A DNA stretch of 64,000 nucleotides from Coriaria nepalensis (taxonomy: Eukaryota > Streptophyta > Magnoliopsida > Cucurbitales > Coriariaceae), in assembly GCA_027186245.1 (NCBI GenBank), contig CP114482.1, positions 17,007,209 through 17,071,208 on the forward strand, in the 5' to 3' direction. The translations under genes were made by a program, and so were the position numbers. Positions 12,217 through 27,300 of this stretch are shown here, piece after piece. A model generated the notes under the pieces. That model had not been told where the DNA came from. It saw only the letters and a list, made by a program, of their open reading frames with translations, and did not search any database. Position 1 is the first letter of the stretch; the number at the start of each line of letters is the position of its first letter.

Positions 12217-15200
12217 TAAATCACGACTTTCGTGCATAACTTGCAAATGATCTATTGAAGGCAACTATGTATTTTTTTAGCCTTAAAGTCGTATAATTGC
12301 GTCTCTTTCGGTCATTAAATCATTCTAAATCACTTCGAACAAACTTCACACTTTAAACATGACTTCATTGCGTGACTTGCAGTTGATCTATTGAAGGCAA
12401 CAATGCAATTGTTTAGCTTTAAAATCATGTCATTAAGTCTCCTGTAGTGATTAAGTCATTCTAAATAAATTTGAACGAATTCTATTTTCGCCTTTCAAAC
12501 ATGATTTTCTTACATAACTTGCAATTAATCTATTGCAGACAACGATGCATTATTTTAGCCTGAAAAAGCATATCATTTAGTCTTTTCATATCATTAAATT
12601 ATTTGAAAGCACGTCGAACCAATTCTATTTTTGCATTTAAAACACGGCTTTCGTGCATAACTTGCAAATTATCTATTGAAGGCAACTATGCATTTTTTCA
12701 GGCTTAAGGTCATATCATTGCGTCTCTTTCAGTCATTAAATCATTCTAAATCACATCGAACAAACTTCACACTTTAAACTTGACTTCCATGCATAACTTG
12801 CACTTGATCTATTGAAGGCAACAATGCAATTGTTTAGCCTTAAAATCATGTCAGTGAGTCTCTTTTAGTGATTAAATCCTTCAAAATAAATCGGAAATGA
12901 TTCTACTTTCACCCTTCACACATGATTTTCTTATATGACTTGCAATTAACCTATTGCAGGCAACAATGCATTTTTTTAGACTTAAAATCGTATAATCGCG
13001 TCTCTTTCAGTCATTAAATCATTCTAAATCACTTCAAACGAAATTCGCATTTTAAACATGAATTTCGTGCATAACTTGCACTTGATCTATTGTAGGCAAC
13101 AATGCATTTTTTTAGGCTTAAAATCATGTAATTGAGTGTCTTGTACTAATTAAATCATTCTAAATTAATTTGAACGAATTCGATTTTCGCCCTTCAAACA
13201 TAATTTTCGTACATAACTTGCAATTAATCTATTGCAGACAACGATGCATTATTTTATGCTGAAAAAGCATATCATTTAGTCTTTTCATATCGTTAAATTA
13301 TTTAAAAGCACGTCGAACCAATTCTATTTTTGCATTTGAAACACGACTTTCGTGCATAACTTGCAAATGATCTATTGAAGGCAACTATGCCTTTTTTTAG
13401 CCTTAAAGTCGTATAATTGCGTCTCTTTCAGTCATTAAATCATTGAAAATCACTTCGAACGAACTTCACACTTTAAACATGACTTCCATGCATAACTTGC
13501 AGTTGATCTATTGAAGGCAACAATGCAATTGTTTAGCCTTAAAATCATGTCATTAAGTCTCTTGTAGTGATTAAGTCATTCTAAATAAATTTGAACGAAT
13601 TCTATTTTCTCCTTTCAAACGTGATTTTCTTACATAACTTGCAATTCACCTATTGTAGACAACGATGCATTATTTTAGCCTGAAAAAGCATATCATTTAG
13701 TCTTTTCATATCATTCAATTATTTGAAAGCATGTCGAACCAATTCTATTTTTGCATTTAAAACATGACTTTCATGCATAACTTGCAAATGATCTATTGAA
13801 GGCAACTATGCATTTTTTTAGACTTAAAGTCATATAATTGCATCTCTTTCGGTCATTAAATCATTCGAAATCACTTCGAACGAAATTCGCATTTTAAACA
13901 TGAATTTCGTGCATAACGTGCACTTGATCCATTGTAGGCAACAATGCATTTGTTTAGCCTTAAAATCATCTCATTGAGTCTCTTGTAGTGATTAAATCCT
14001 TCTAAATAAATTCGAACGAATTCTATTTTTGCCCTTCAAACATGATTTTCTTATATGACTTGCAAATAATCTTTTGCAGACAACAGTGCATTATTTTAGC
14101 CTAAAAAAGCATATCATTCAGTGTTTTCATATCATTAAATTATTTGAAAGCACGTTGAACCAATTCTATTTTTGCATTTAAAACACGACTTTCATGCATA
14201 ACTTGCAAATGACCTATTGAAGGCAACTATGCATTTTTTTAGACTTAAAGTAGTATAATTGCGTCTCTTTCAGTCATTAAATCATTCTAAATCACTTCGA
14301 ATGAAATTCGCATTTTAATCATGAATATCGTGCATAACTTGCACTTGATCTATTGTAGGCAACAATCCAATTGTTTAGCCTTAAAATCATGTCATTGAGT
14401 CTCTTGTACTGATTAAATCATTCTAAATTAATTTGAACGAATTCGATTTTCGCCCTTCAAACATGATTTTCTTACATAACTTGCAATTCATCTATTGCAG
14501 ACAACGATGCATTATTTTAACCTGAAAAAGCATATCATTTATTCTTTTCATACCATTAAATTATTTGAAAGCACGTCGAACCAATTCTATTTTTGCATTT
14601 AAAACACGACTTTCGTGCATAACTTGCAAATGATCTATTGAAGGCAACTATGCATTTTTTTAGGCTTAAAGTCGTATAATTGCGTCTCTTTCAGTCATTA
14701 AATCATTCTAAATCACTTCGAACGAAATTCGCATTTTAAACATGACTTCCATGCATAACTTGCACTTGATCTATTGAAGGCAACAATGCAATTGTTTAGC
14801 CTTAAAATCATGTCATTAAGCCTCTTGTAGTGATTAAATCGTTCAAAATAAATTCGAACAAATTCTATTTTCGCCCTTCAAACATGATTTTCTTGTATGA
14901 CTTGCAATTAATCTATTGCAGACAACAATGCATTATTTTTGCCTAAAAAAGCATATCATTCTGTCTTTTCATATCATTAAATTATTTGAAAGCACGTCGA
15001 ACCAATTCTATTTTTGCATTTAAATCATGACTTTCGTGCATAACTTGCAAATGATCTATTGAAGGCAACTATGCATTTTTTTAGCCTTAAAGTCGTATAA
15101 TTGCGTCTCTTTCAGTCATTAAATCATTCTAAATCACTTCGAACAAACTTCACACTTTAAACATGACTTCATTGCGTGACTTGCAGCTGATCTATTGAAG

Positions 15201-17545
15201 GCAACAATGCAATTGTTTAGCTTTAAAATCATGTCATTAAGTCTCCTGTAGTGATTAAGTCATTCTAAATAAATTTGAACGAATTCTATTTTCGCCTTTC
15301 AAACATGATTTTCTTACATAACTTGCAATTAATCTATTGCAGACAACGATGCATTATTTTAGCCTGAAAAAGCATATCATTTAGTATTTTCATATCATTA
15401 AATTATTTGAAAGCACGTCGAACCAATTCTATTTTTGCATTTAAAACACGACTTTCATGCATAACTTGCAAATGACCTATTGAAGGCAACTATGCATTTT
15501 TTTAGACTTAAAGTAGTATAATTGCGTCTCTTTCAGTCATTAAATCATTCTAAATCACTTCGAATGAAATTCGCATTTTAATCATGAATATCGTGCATAA
15601 CTTGCACTTGATCTATTGTAGGCAACAATCCAATTGTTTAGCCTTAAAATCATGTCATTGAGTCTCTTGTACTGATTAAATCATTCTAAATTAATTCGAA
15701 CGAATTCGATTTTCGCCCTTCAAACATGATTTTCTTACATAACTTGCAATTCATCTATTGCAGACAACGATGCATTATTTTAACCTGAAAAAGCATATCA
15801 TTTATTCTTTTCATATCATTAAATTATTTGAAAGCACGTCGAACCAATTCTATTTTTGCATTTAAAACACGGCTTTCGTGCATAACTTGCAAATTATCTA
15901 TTGAAGGCAACTATGCATTTTTTTAGGCTTAAAGTCATATCATTGCGTCTCTTTCAGTCATTAAATCATTCTAAATCACATCGAACAAACTTCACACTTT
16001 AAACATGAGTTCCATGCATAACTTGCACTTGATCTATTGAAGGCAACAATGCAATTGTTTAGCCTTAAAATCATGTCAGTGAGTCTCTTTTAGTGATTAA
16101 ATCCTTCAAAATAAATCGGAAATGATTCTACTTTCGCCCTTCACACATGATTTTCTTATATGACTTGCAATTAATCTATTGCAGACAACAATGCATTATT
16201 TTTGCCTGAAAAAGCATATCATTTAGTCTTTTCATATCACTAAATTATTTGAAAGCACGTCGAACCAATTCTATTTTTGCATATAAAACACGACTTTCAT
16301 GCATAACTTGCAAATGATCTATTGAAGGCAACAATGCATTTTTTTAGACTTAAAATCGTATAATCGCGTCTCTTTCAGTCATTAAATCATTCTAAATCAC
16401 TTCAAACGAAATTCGCATTTTAAACATGAATTTCGTGCATAACTTGCACTTGATCTATTGTAGGCAACAATGCATTTTTTTAGGCTTAAAATCATGTAAT
16501 TGAGTGTCTTGTACTAATTAAATCATTCTAGATTAATTTGAACGAATTCGATTTTCGCCCTTCAAACATGATTTTCGTACATAACTTGCAATTAATCTAT
16601 TGCAGACAACGATGCATTATTTTAGCCTGAAAAAGCATATCATTTAGTCTTTTCATATCGTTAAATTATTTGAAAGCACGTCGAACCAATTCTATTTTTG
16701 CATTTGAAACACGACTTTCGTGCATAACTTGCAAATGATCTATTGAAGGCAACTATGCCTTTTTTTAGCCTTAAAGTCGTATAATTGCGTCTCTTTCAGT
16801 CATTAAATCATTGAAAATCACTTCGAACGAACTTCACACTTTAAACATGACTTCCATGCATAACTTGCAGTTGATCTATTGAAGGCAACAATGCAATTGT
16901 TTAGCCTTAAAATCATGTCATTATGTCTCTTGTAGTGATTAAGTCATTCTAAATAAATTTGAACGAATTCTATTTTCTCCTTTCAAACGTGATTTTCTTA
17001 CATAACTTGCAATTCACCTATTGTAGACAACGATGCATTATTTTAGGCTGAAAAAGCATATCATTTAGTCTTTTCATATCATTCAATTATTTGAAAGCAT
17101 GTCGAACCAATTCTATTTTTGCATTTAAAACATGACTTTCATGCATAACTTGCAAATGATCTATTGAAGGCAACTATGCATTTTTTTAGACCTAAAGTCA
17201 TATAATTGCGTCTCTTTCGGTCATTAAATCATTCGAAATCACTTCGAACGAAATTCGCATTTTAAACATGAATTTCGTGCATAACGTGCACTTGATCCAT
17301 TGTAGGCAACAATGCATTTGTTTAGCCTTAAAATCATGTCATTGAGTCTCTTGTAGTGATTAAATCCTTCTAAATAAATTCGAACGAATTCTATTTTTGC
17401 CCTTCAAACATGATTTTCTTATATGACTTGCAAATAATCTTTTGCAGACAACAGTGCATTATTTTAGCCTAAAAAAGCATATCATTCAGTGTTTTCATAT
17501 CATTAAATTATTTGAAAGCACGTTGAACCAATTCTATTTTTGCAT
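11620..17545 (+). repeat. Nested segmental duplications, 11.6-17.5 kb
   Basis: Rare words show three overlapping duplications. ATTAAGCCTC occurs at 12011 and 14815, and GACTTCATTGCGTGACTTGC at 12361 and 15165, both 2804 bp apart. The B-head word GTGCACTTGATCCATTG (near 13918 and 17287) gives an offset of 3369 bp, or eight units. AACAATCCAATTG occurs at 14361 and 15624, three units apart. The 2804-bp offset is not a multiple of 421 because the left copy contains the C/A fusion near 12.95 kb. This indicates repeated block duplication followed by small unit losses. Confidence 0.8.
12910..13060 (+). repeat. C/A hybrid monomer, one-monomer deletion
   Basis: Here the C head (GACTTGCAATTAACCTATTG, then CAGGCAACAATGCA) runs directly into the A body (TTTTTTTAGACTTAAAATCG, then ATAATCGCGTC) near 12965, and a B monomer follows. 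The C tail and the next A head are missing. The distance between flanking A starts (12639 and 13339) is about 700 bp instead of 842. The breakpoint lies in the shared word CAACAATGCATT, as expected of unequal crossing-over between different monomers. The related region near 16.15-16.35 kb still has a complete C and A. Confidence 0.88.
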
Positions 17546-20493
17546 TTAAAACACGACTTTCATGCATAACTTGCAAATGACCTATTGAAGGCAACTATGC
17601 ATTTTTTTAGACTTAAAGTAGTATAATTGCGTCTCTTTCAGTCATTAAATCATTCTAAATTACTTCGAACGAAATTCGCTTTTCAAACATGAATATCGTG
17701 CATAACTTGCACTTGATCTATTGTAGGCAACAATGCATTGGTTTAGCCTTAAAATCATGTAATTGAGTCAATTGTACTGATTAAATCATTCTAAATTAAT
17801 TCGAACGAATTCGATTTTCGCCCTTCAAACATGATTTTCTTACATAACTTGCAATTAATCTATTGCAGACAACGATGCATTATTTTAGCCTGAAAAAGCA
17901 TATGATTTAGTCTTTTAATATCATTAAATTATTTGAAAGCACGTCGAACCAATTCCATTTTTGCATTTAAAACACGACTTTCGTGCATAACTTGCAAATG
18001 ATCTATTGAAGGCAACTATGCATTTTTTTAGGCTTAAAGTCATATGATTGCGTCTCTTTCAGTCATTAAATCATTCTAAATCACTTCGAACAAACTTCAC
18101 ACTTTAAACATGACTTCCATGCATAACTTGCACTTGATCTATTGAAGACAACAATGCAATTGTTTAGCCTTAAAATCACGTCATTGAGTCTCTTGTAGTG
18201 ATTAAGTCATTCTAAATAAATTCGAACGAATTCTATATTCTCCTTTCAAATGTGATTTTCTTACATAACTTGCAATTCATCTATTGCAGACAACGATGCA
18301 TTATTTTAGCCTGAAAAAGCATATCATTTAGTCTTTTCATATCATTAAATTATTTAAAAGCGCGTCGAACCAATTATATTTTTGCATTTAAAACACGACT
18401 TTCGTGCATAACTTGCAAATGATCTATTGAAGGCAACTATGCATTTTTTTAAGCCTTAAAGTCGTATAATTGCGTCTCTTTCAGTCATTAAATCATTCTA
18501 AATCACTTCGAACAAACTTCACACTTTAAACATAACTTCCATGCATAACTTGCAGTTGATCTATTGAAGGCAACAATGCAATTGTTTAGCCTTAAAATCA
18601 TGTCATTGAGTCTCTTGTAGTGATTAAATCCTTCAAAATAAATACGAACGAATTCTATTTTCGCCCTTCAAACATGATTTTCTTATATGACTTGCAATTA
18701 ATCTATTGCAGACAACAATGCATTATTTTTGCCTAGAAAAGCATATCATTCAGTGTTTTCGTATCATTAAATTATTTGAAAGCACGTCGAACCAATTCTA
18801 TTTTTGCATTTAAAACATGACTTTCATGCATAACTTGCAAATGACCTATTGAAGGCAACTATGCATTTTTTTAGACTTAAAGTAGTATAATTGCGTCTCT
18901 TTCAGTCATTAAATCATTCTAAATTACTTCGAACGAAATTCGCTTTTCAAACATGAATATCGTGCATAACTTGCACTTGATCTATTGTAGGCAACAATGC
19001 ATTGGTTTAGCCTTAAAATCATGTAATTGAGTCAATTGTACTGATTAAATCATTCTAAATTAATTCGAACGAATTCGATTTTCGGCCTTCAAACATGATT
19101 TTCTTACATAACTTGCAATTAATCTATTGCAGACAACGATGCATTATTTTAGCCTGAAAAAGCATATGATTTAGTCTTTTAATATCATTAAATTATTTGA
19201 AAGCACGTCGAACCAATTCTATTTTTGCATTTAAAACACGACTTTCGTGCATAACTTGCAAATGATCTATTGAAGGCAACTATGCATTTTTTTAGGCTTA
19301 AAGTCATATGATTGCGTCTCTTTCAGTCATTAAATCATTCTAAATCACTTCGAACAAACTTCACACTTTAAACATGACTTCCATGCATAACTTGCACTTG
19401 ATCTATTGAAGGCAACAATGCAATTGTTTAGCCTTAAAATCATGTCATTGCGTCTCTTGTAGTGATTAAGTCATTCTAAATAAATTCGAACGAATTCTAT
19501 TTTCTCCTTTCAAACGTGATTTTCTTACATATCTTGCAATTCATCTATTGCAGACAACGATGCATTATTTTAGCCTGAAAAAGCATATCATTTAGTATTT
19601 TCATATCATTAAATTATTTGAAAGCACGTCGAACCAATTCTATTTTTGCATTTAAAACACGACTTTCGTGCATAACTTGCAAATGATCTATTGAAGGCAA
19701 CTATGCATTTTTTTAGGCTTAAAGTCATATGATTGCGTCTCTTTCAGTCATTAAATCATTCTAAATCACTTCGAACAAACTTCACACTTTAAACATGACT
19801 TCCATGCATAACTTGCACTTGATCTATTGAAGACAACAATGCAATTGTTTAGCCTTAAAATCACGTCATTGAGTCTCTTGTAGTGATTAAGTCATTCTAA
19901 ATAAATTCGAACGAATTCTATATTCTCCTTTCAAATGTGATTTTCTTACATAACTTGCAATTCATCTATTGCAGACAACGATGCATTATTTTAGCCTGAA
20001 AAAGCATATCATTTAGTCTTTTCATATCATTAAATTATTTAAAAGCGCGTCGAACCAATTATATTTTTGCATTTAAAACACGACTTTCGTGCATAACTTG
20101 CAAATGATCTATTGAAGGCAACTATGCATTTTTTTAAGCCTTAAAGTCGTATAATTGCGTCTCTTTCAGTCATTAAATCATTCTAAATCACTTCGAACAA
20201 ACTTCACACTTTGAACATGACTTCCATGCATAACTTGCACTTGATCTATTGAAGGAAACAATGCATTTGTTTAGCCCTAAAATCATGTAATTGAGTCTCC
20301 TGTACTGATTAAATCATTCTAAATTAATTCGTACGAATTCGATTTTCGCCCTTCAAACATGATTTTCTTACATAACTTGCAATTAATCTATTGCAGACAA
20401 CGATGCATTATTTTAGCCTGAAAAAGCATATCATTTATTCTTTTCATATCATTAAATTATTTGAAAGCACGTCGAACCAATTCTATTTTTGCA
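17546..20493 (+). repeat. Satellite domain 3 with three- and four-unit duplications
   Basis: Seven HOR units. ATTGAGTCAATTGTACTG occurs near 17762 and 19025, three units (1263 bp) apart, together with AACAATGCATTGGTTTAG. The word ATTGAAGACAACAATGC occurs near 18141 and 19826, four units (1685 bp) apart, with TCTATATTCTCC and AAAAGCGCGTCGAACC following in both. The two duplications overlap. No gene or unique sequence is present. Confidence 0.8.
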
Positions 20494-21335
20494 TTTAAAA
20501 CACGACTTTCGTGCATAACTTGCAAATGATCTATTGAAGGCAACTATGCATATTTTTAGCCTTAAAGTCGTATAATTGCGTCTCTTTCAGTCATTAAATC
20601 ATTCTAAATCACTTCGAATGAAATTCGCATTTTAGACATGACTTCCATGCATAACTTGCACTTGATCTATTGAAGGCAACAATGCATTTGTTTAGCCCTA
20701 AAATCATGTAATTGAGTCTCCTGTACTGATTAAATCATTCTAAATTAATTCGAACGAATTCGATTTTCGCCCTTCAAACATGATTTTCTTACATAACTTG
20801 CAATTAATCTATTGCAGACAACAATGCATTATTTTAGCCTGAAAAAGCATATCATTTATTCTTTTCATATCATTAAATTATTTGAAAGCACGTCGAAGCA
20901 ATTCTATTTTCGCATTTAAAACACGACTTTCGTGCATAACTTGCAAATGATCTATTGAAGGCAACTATACATTTTTTTAACCTTAAAGTCGTATAATTGC
21001 GTCTCTTTCAGTCATTAAATCATTCTAAATCACTTCGATTAAACTTCACACTTTAAACATGACTTCCATGCATAACTTGCAGTTGATCTATTGAAGGAAA
21101 CAATGCAATTGTTTAGCCTTAAAATCATGTCATTGCGTCTCTTGTAGTGATTAAGTCATTCTAAATAAATTCGAACGAATTCTATTTTCTCCTTTCAAAC
21201 GTGATTTTCTTACATATCTTGCAATTCATCTATTGCAGACAACGATGCGTTATTTTAGCCTGAAAAAGCATATCATTTAGTCTTTTCATATCATTCAATT
21301 ATTTGAAAGCACGTCGAACCAATTCTATTTTTGCA
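20494..21335 (+). repeat. Satellite domain 4, two-unit transition
   Basis: Two HOR units lie between the nested duplications and the second 8-kb copy. The stretch 20200-20900 contains a local one-unit duplication: GCCCTAAAATCATGTAATTG with CTCCTGTACTGATT appears near 20274 and 20695, and TTATTCTTTTCATATC follows in both C monomers. Otherwise it is ordinary A-B-C satellite. Confidence 0.75.
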
Positions 21336-24300
21336 TTTAAAACACGACTTTCGTGCATAATTTGCAAATGATCTATTGACGGCAACTATGCATTTTTTTA
21401 GCCTTAAAGTCGTATAATTGCGTCTCTTTCAGTCATTAAATCATTCTAAATCACTTCGAACAAACTTCACACTTTAAACATGACTTCCATGCATAACTTG
21501 CAGTTGATCTATTTAAGGCAACAATGCAATTGTTTAGCCTTAAAATCATGTCGTTGAGTCTCCTGTAGTGATTAAGTCATTCTAAATAAATTCGAACGAA
21601 TTCTATTTTCTCCTTTCAAACGTGATTTTCTGACATAACTTGCAATTCATCTATTGCAGACAACGATGCATTATTTTAGCCTGAAAAAGCATATCATTCA
21701 GTCTTTTCATATCATTAAATTATTTGAAAGCACGTCGAACCAATTTTATTTTCGCATTTAAAACACAACTTTCGTGCATAACTTGCAAATGATCTATTGA
21801 AGGCAACTATACATTTTTTTAGGCTTAAAGTTATATGATTGCGTCTCTTTCAGTCATTAAATAATTCTAAATCACTTCGAACGAACTTCACACTTTAAAC
21901 ATGTTTTCCATGCAGAACTTGGACTTGATCTATTGAAGGCAACAATGCAATTGTTTAGCCTTAAAATTATGTCATTGAGTCTCTTGTAGTGATTAAATCC
22001 TTCAAAATAAATTCGAACAAATTCTATTTTCGCCCTTCAAACATGATTTTCTTATATGACTTGCAATTAATCTATTGCAGACAACAATGCATTATATTTG
22101 CCTAAAAAGCATATCATTCAGTCTTTTCATTTCATTAAATTATTTGAAAGCACGTCGAACCAATTCTATTTTTGCATTTAAATCACGACTTTCGTGCATA
22201 GCTTGCAAATGATCTATTGAAGGCAACTATGCATTTTTTAGACTTAAAGTCGTATAATTGCGTCTCTTTCAGTCATTAAATAATTCTAAATCACTTCGAA
22301 CGAAATTCGCATTTTAAACATGAATTTCGTGCATAACTTGCACTTGATCTATTATAGGCAACAATGCATTTGTTTAGCCATAAAATCATGTCATTGGGTC
22401 TCTTGTAGTGATTAAGTCATTCTAAATAAATTCGAACGAATTCTTTTTTCGCCTTTCAAACATGATTTTCGTACATAACTTGCAATTAATCTATTGCAGA
22501 CAACGATGCATTATTTTAGCCTGAAAATGCATATCATTTAGTCTTTTCATATCATTAAATTATTTGAAAGCACGTCGAACCAATTCTATTTTTGCATTTA
22601 AAACACGACTTTCGTGCATAACTTGCAAATGATCTATTGAAGGCAACTATGCATTTTTTTAGGCTTAAAGTCGTATGATTGCGTCTCTTGCAGTCATTAA
22701 ATCATTCTAAATCACTTCGAACGAACTTCACACTTTAAACATGTTTTCCATGCATAACTTGCACTTGATCTATTGAAGGCAACAGTACAATTGTTTTGCC
22801 TTAAAATCATGTCATTGAGTCTCCTGTAGTGATTAAGTCATTCTAAATAAATTCGAACGAATTCTATTTTCTCCTTTCAAACGTGATTTTCTGACATAAC
22901 TTGCAATTCATCTATTGCAGACAACGATGCATTATTTTAGCCTGAAAAAGCATATCATTCAGTCTTTTCATATCATTATATTATTTGAAAGCACGTCGAA
23001 CCAATTTTATTTTCGCATTTAAAACACAACTTTCGTGCATAACTTGCAAATGATCTATTGAAGGCAACTATACATTTTTTTAGCCTTCAAGTCGTATAAT
23101 TGCGTCTCTTTCAGTAATTAAATCATTCTAAATCACTTCGAACAAACTTCACACATTAAACATGACTTCCATGCATAACTTGCACTTGATCTATTGAAGG
23201 CAACAATGCAATTGTTTAGCCTTAAAATCACGTCATTGAGTCTCTTGTAGTGATTAAGTCATTCTAAATAAATTCGAACGAATTCTATTTTCGCCTTTTA
23301 AACATGATTTTCTTATATAACTTGCAATTAATCTATTGCAGACAACAATGCATTATTTTAACCTTAAAAAGCCTATCATTCAGTCTTTTCATCCCATTAA
23401 ATTATTTGAAAGCACGTCGAACCAATTCTATTTTTGCATTTAAAACACGACTTTCGTGCATAACTTGCAAATGATCTATTGAAGGCAACTATGCATTTTT
23501 TTAGACTTAAAGTCGTATAATTGCGTCTCTTTCAGTCATTAAATTATTCTAAATCACTTCGAACAAACTTCACACTTTAAACATGACTTCCATGCATAAC
23601 TTGCAATTGATCTATTGAAGGCAGCAATGCAATTGTTTAGCCTTAAAATCATGTCATTGAGTCTCTTGTAGTGATTAAATCCTTCAAAATAAATTCGACC
23701 GAATTCTATTTTCGCCCTTCAAACATGATTTTCTTGTATGACTTGCAATTAATCTGTTGCAGACAACGATGCATTATTTTAGCCTGAAAAAGCATATCAT
23801 TTAGTCTTTTCCTATCATTCAATTATTTGAAAGCACGTCGAACCAATTCTATTTTTGCATTTAAAACACGACATTCGTGCATAACTTGCAAATGATCTAT
23901 TGAAGGCAACTATGCATTTTTTTAGACTTAAAGTCGTATAATCGCGTCTCTTTCAGTCATTAAATAATTCTAAATCACTTCGAACGAAATTCGCATTTTA
24001 AACATGAATTTCATGCATAACTTGCACTTGATCTATTATAGGCAACAATGCATTTGTTTAGCCATAAAATCATGTCATTGAGTCTCTTGTAGTGATTAAG
24101 TCATTCTAAATAAATTCGAACGAATTCTATTTTCGCCTTTCAAACATGATTTTCTTACATAACTTGCAATTAATCTATTGCAGACCACGATGCATTACTT
24201 TAGCCTGAAAAAGCATATCATTTAGTCTTTTCATATCATTAAATTATTTGAAACCACGTCGAACCAATTCTATTTTTGCATTTAAAACACGACTTTCGTG

Positions 24301-27300
24301 CATAACTTGCAAATGATCTATTGAAGGCAACTATACATTTTTTTAGCCTTAAAGTCGTATAATTGCGTCTCTTTCCGTCATTAAATCATTCTAAATCACT
24401 TCGAACAACCTTCACACTTTAAACATGACTTCCATGCATAACTTGCAGTTGATCTATTGAATGCAACAATGCAATTGTTTAGCCTTAAAATCATGTCATT
24501 GACTCTCTTGTAGTGATTAAGTCATTCTAAATAAATTCGAACGAATTCTATTTTCGCCTTTCAAACGTGATTTTCTTACATATCTTGCAATTCATCTATT
24601 GCAGACAATGATGCATTATTTTAGCCTGAAAAAGCATATCATTTAGTCTTTTCATATCATTCAATTATTTGAAAGCACGTCGAACCAATTCTATTTTTGC
24701 ATTTAAAACACGACTTTCGTGCATAACTTGCAAATGATCTATTGAAGGCAACTATGCATTTTTTTAAGCCTTAAAGTCGTATAATTGCGTCTCTTTCAGT
24801 CATTAAATCATTCTAGATCACTTCGAACGAACTTCACACTTTAAACATGACTTCCATGCATAACTTGCAGTTGGTCTATTGAAGGCAACAATGCAATTGT
24901 TTAGCCTTAAAATCATGTCATTGAGTCTCTTGTAGTGATTAAATCCTTCAAAATAAATTCGAACGAATTCTATTTTCGCCCGTCACGCATGATTTTCTTA
25001 TATGACTTGCAATTAATCTATTGCAGACAACAACGCATTATTTTTGCCTAAAAAAGCATATCATTCAGTCTTTTCATATCATTAAATTATTTGAAAGCAC
25101 ATCGAACCAATTCTATTTTTCCATTTAAAACACGACTTTCGTGCATAACTTGCAAATGATCTATTGAAGGCAACTATGCATTTTTTTAGACTTAAAGTCG
25201 TATAATCGCATCTCTTTCAGTCATTAAATAATTCTAAAACACTTCGGACGAAATTCGCATTTTAAACATGAATTTCGTGCATAACTTGCACTTGATCTAT
25301 TATAGGCAACAATGCATTTGTTTAGCCTTAAAATCATGTAATTGAGTCTCTTGTACTGATTAAATCTTTCTAAATTAATTCGAACGAATTCGATTTTCGC
25401 CCTTTCAAACATGATTTTCTTACATAACTTGCAGTTAATCGATTGCAGACAACGGTGCATTATTTTAGTCTGAAAAAGCATATCATTTAGTCTTTTCATA
25501 TCATTAAATTATTTGAAAGCACGTCGAACCAATTCTATTTTTCCATTTAAAACACAACTTTCGTGCATAACTTGCAAATGATCTATTGAAGGCAACTATG
25601 CATTTTTTTAAGCCTTAAAGTCGTATAATTGCGTCTCTTTCAGTCATTAAATCATTCTAAATCACTTCGAACGAACTTCACACTTTAAACATGACTTCCA
25701 TGCATAACTTGCAGTTGATCTATTGAAGGCAACAATGCAATTGTTTAGCCTTAAAATCATGTCATTGAGTCTCTTGTAGTGATTAAATCCTTCAAAATAA
25801 ATTCGAACGAATTCTATTTTTGCGCTTCAAACATGATTTTCTTATCTGACTTGCAATTAATCTATTGCAGACAACAATGTATTATTTTTGCCTAAAAAAG
25901 CATATCATTCAGTCTTTTCATATCATTAAATTATTTGAAAGCACGTCGAACCAATTCTATTTTTGCATTTAACACACGACTTTCGTGCATAACTTGCAAA
26001 TGATCTATTGAAGGCAACTATGTATTTTTTTAGACTTAAAGTCGTATAATCGTGTCTCTTTCAGTCATTAAATCATTCTAAATCACTTCGAACGAAATTC
26101 GCATTTTAAACATGAATTTCGTGCATAACTTGCACTTGATCTATTATAGGCAACAATGCATTTTCTTAGGCTTAAAATCAAGTAATTGAGTGTCTTGTAC
26201 TGATTAAATCATTCTAAATTAATTCGAACGAATTCGATTTTCGCCCTTCAAACATGATTTTCTTACATAACTTGCAATTAATCTATTGCAGACAACGATG
26301 CATTATTTTAGCCTGAAAAAGCATATCATTTAGTCTTTTCATATCATTAAATTATTTGAAAGCACGTCGAACCAATTCTATTTTTGCATTTAAAACACGA
26401 CTTTCGTGCATAACTTGCAAATGATCTATTGAAGGCAACTATGCATTTTTTTAGCCTTAAAGTCGTATAATTGCGCCTCTTTCAGTCATTAAATTATTCT
26501 AAATCACATCGAACAAACTTCACACTTTAAACATGACTTCCATGCATAACTTGCAGTTGATCTATTGATGGCAACAATGCAATTGTTTAGCCTTAAAATC
26601 ATGTCATTGAGTCTCTTGTAGTGGTTAAATCCTTCAAAATAAATTCGAACGAATTCTATTTTCGCCCTTCAAACATGATTTTCTTATATGACTTGCAATT
26701 AATCTATTGCAGACAACGATGCATTATTTTAGCCTAAAAAAGCATATCATTCACTCTTTTCATATCATTAAATTATTTGAAAGCACGTCAAACCAATTCT
26801 ATTTTTGCATTTAAAACACGACTTTCGTGCATAACTTGCAAATGATCTATTGAAGGCAACTATGCATTTTTTTAGACTTAAAGTCGTATAATCGCGTCTC
26901 TTTCAGTCATTAAATAATTCTAAATCACTTCGAACGAAATTCGCATTTTAAACATGAATTTCATGCATAACTTGCACTTGATCTATTATAGGCAACAATG
27001 CATTTGTTTAGCCATAAAATCATGTCATTGAGTCTCTTGTAGTGATTAAGTCATTCTAAATAAATTCGAACGAATTCTATTTTCGCCTTTCAAACATGAT
27101 TTTCTTACATAACTTGCAATTAATCTATTGCAGGCAACGATGCATTATTTTAGCCGGAAAAATCATATCATTTAGTCTTTTCATATCATTAAATTATTTG
27201 AAAGCACGTCGAACCAATTCTATTTTTGCATTTAAAACACGACTTTCGTGCATAACTTGCAAATGATCTATTGAAGGCAACTATGCATTTTTTTAGACTT

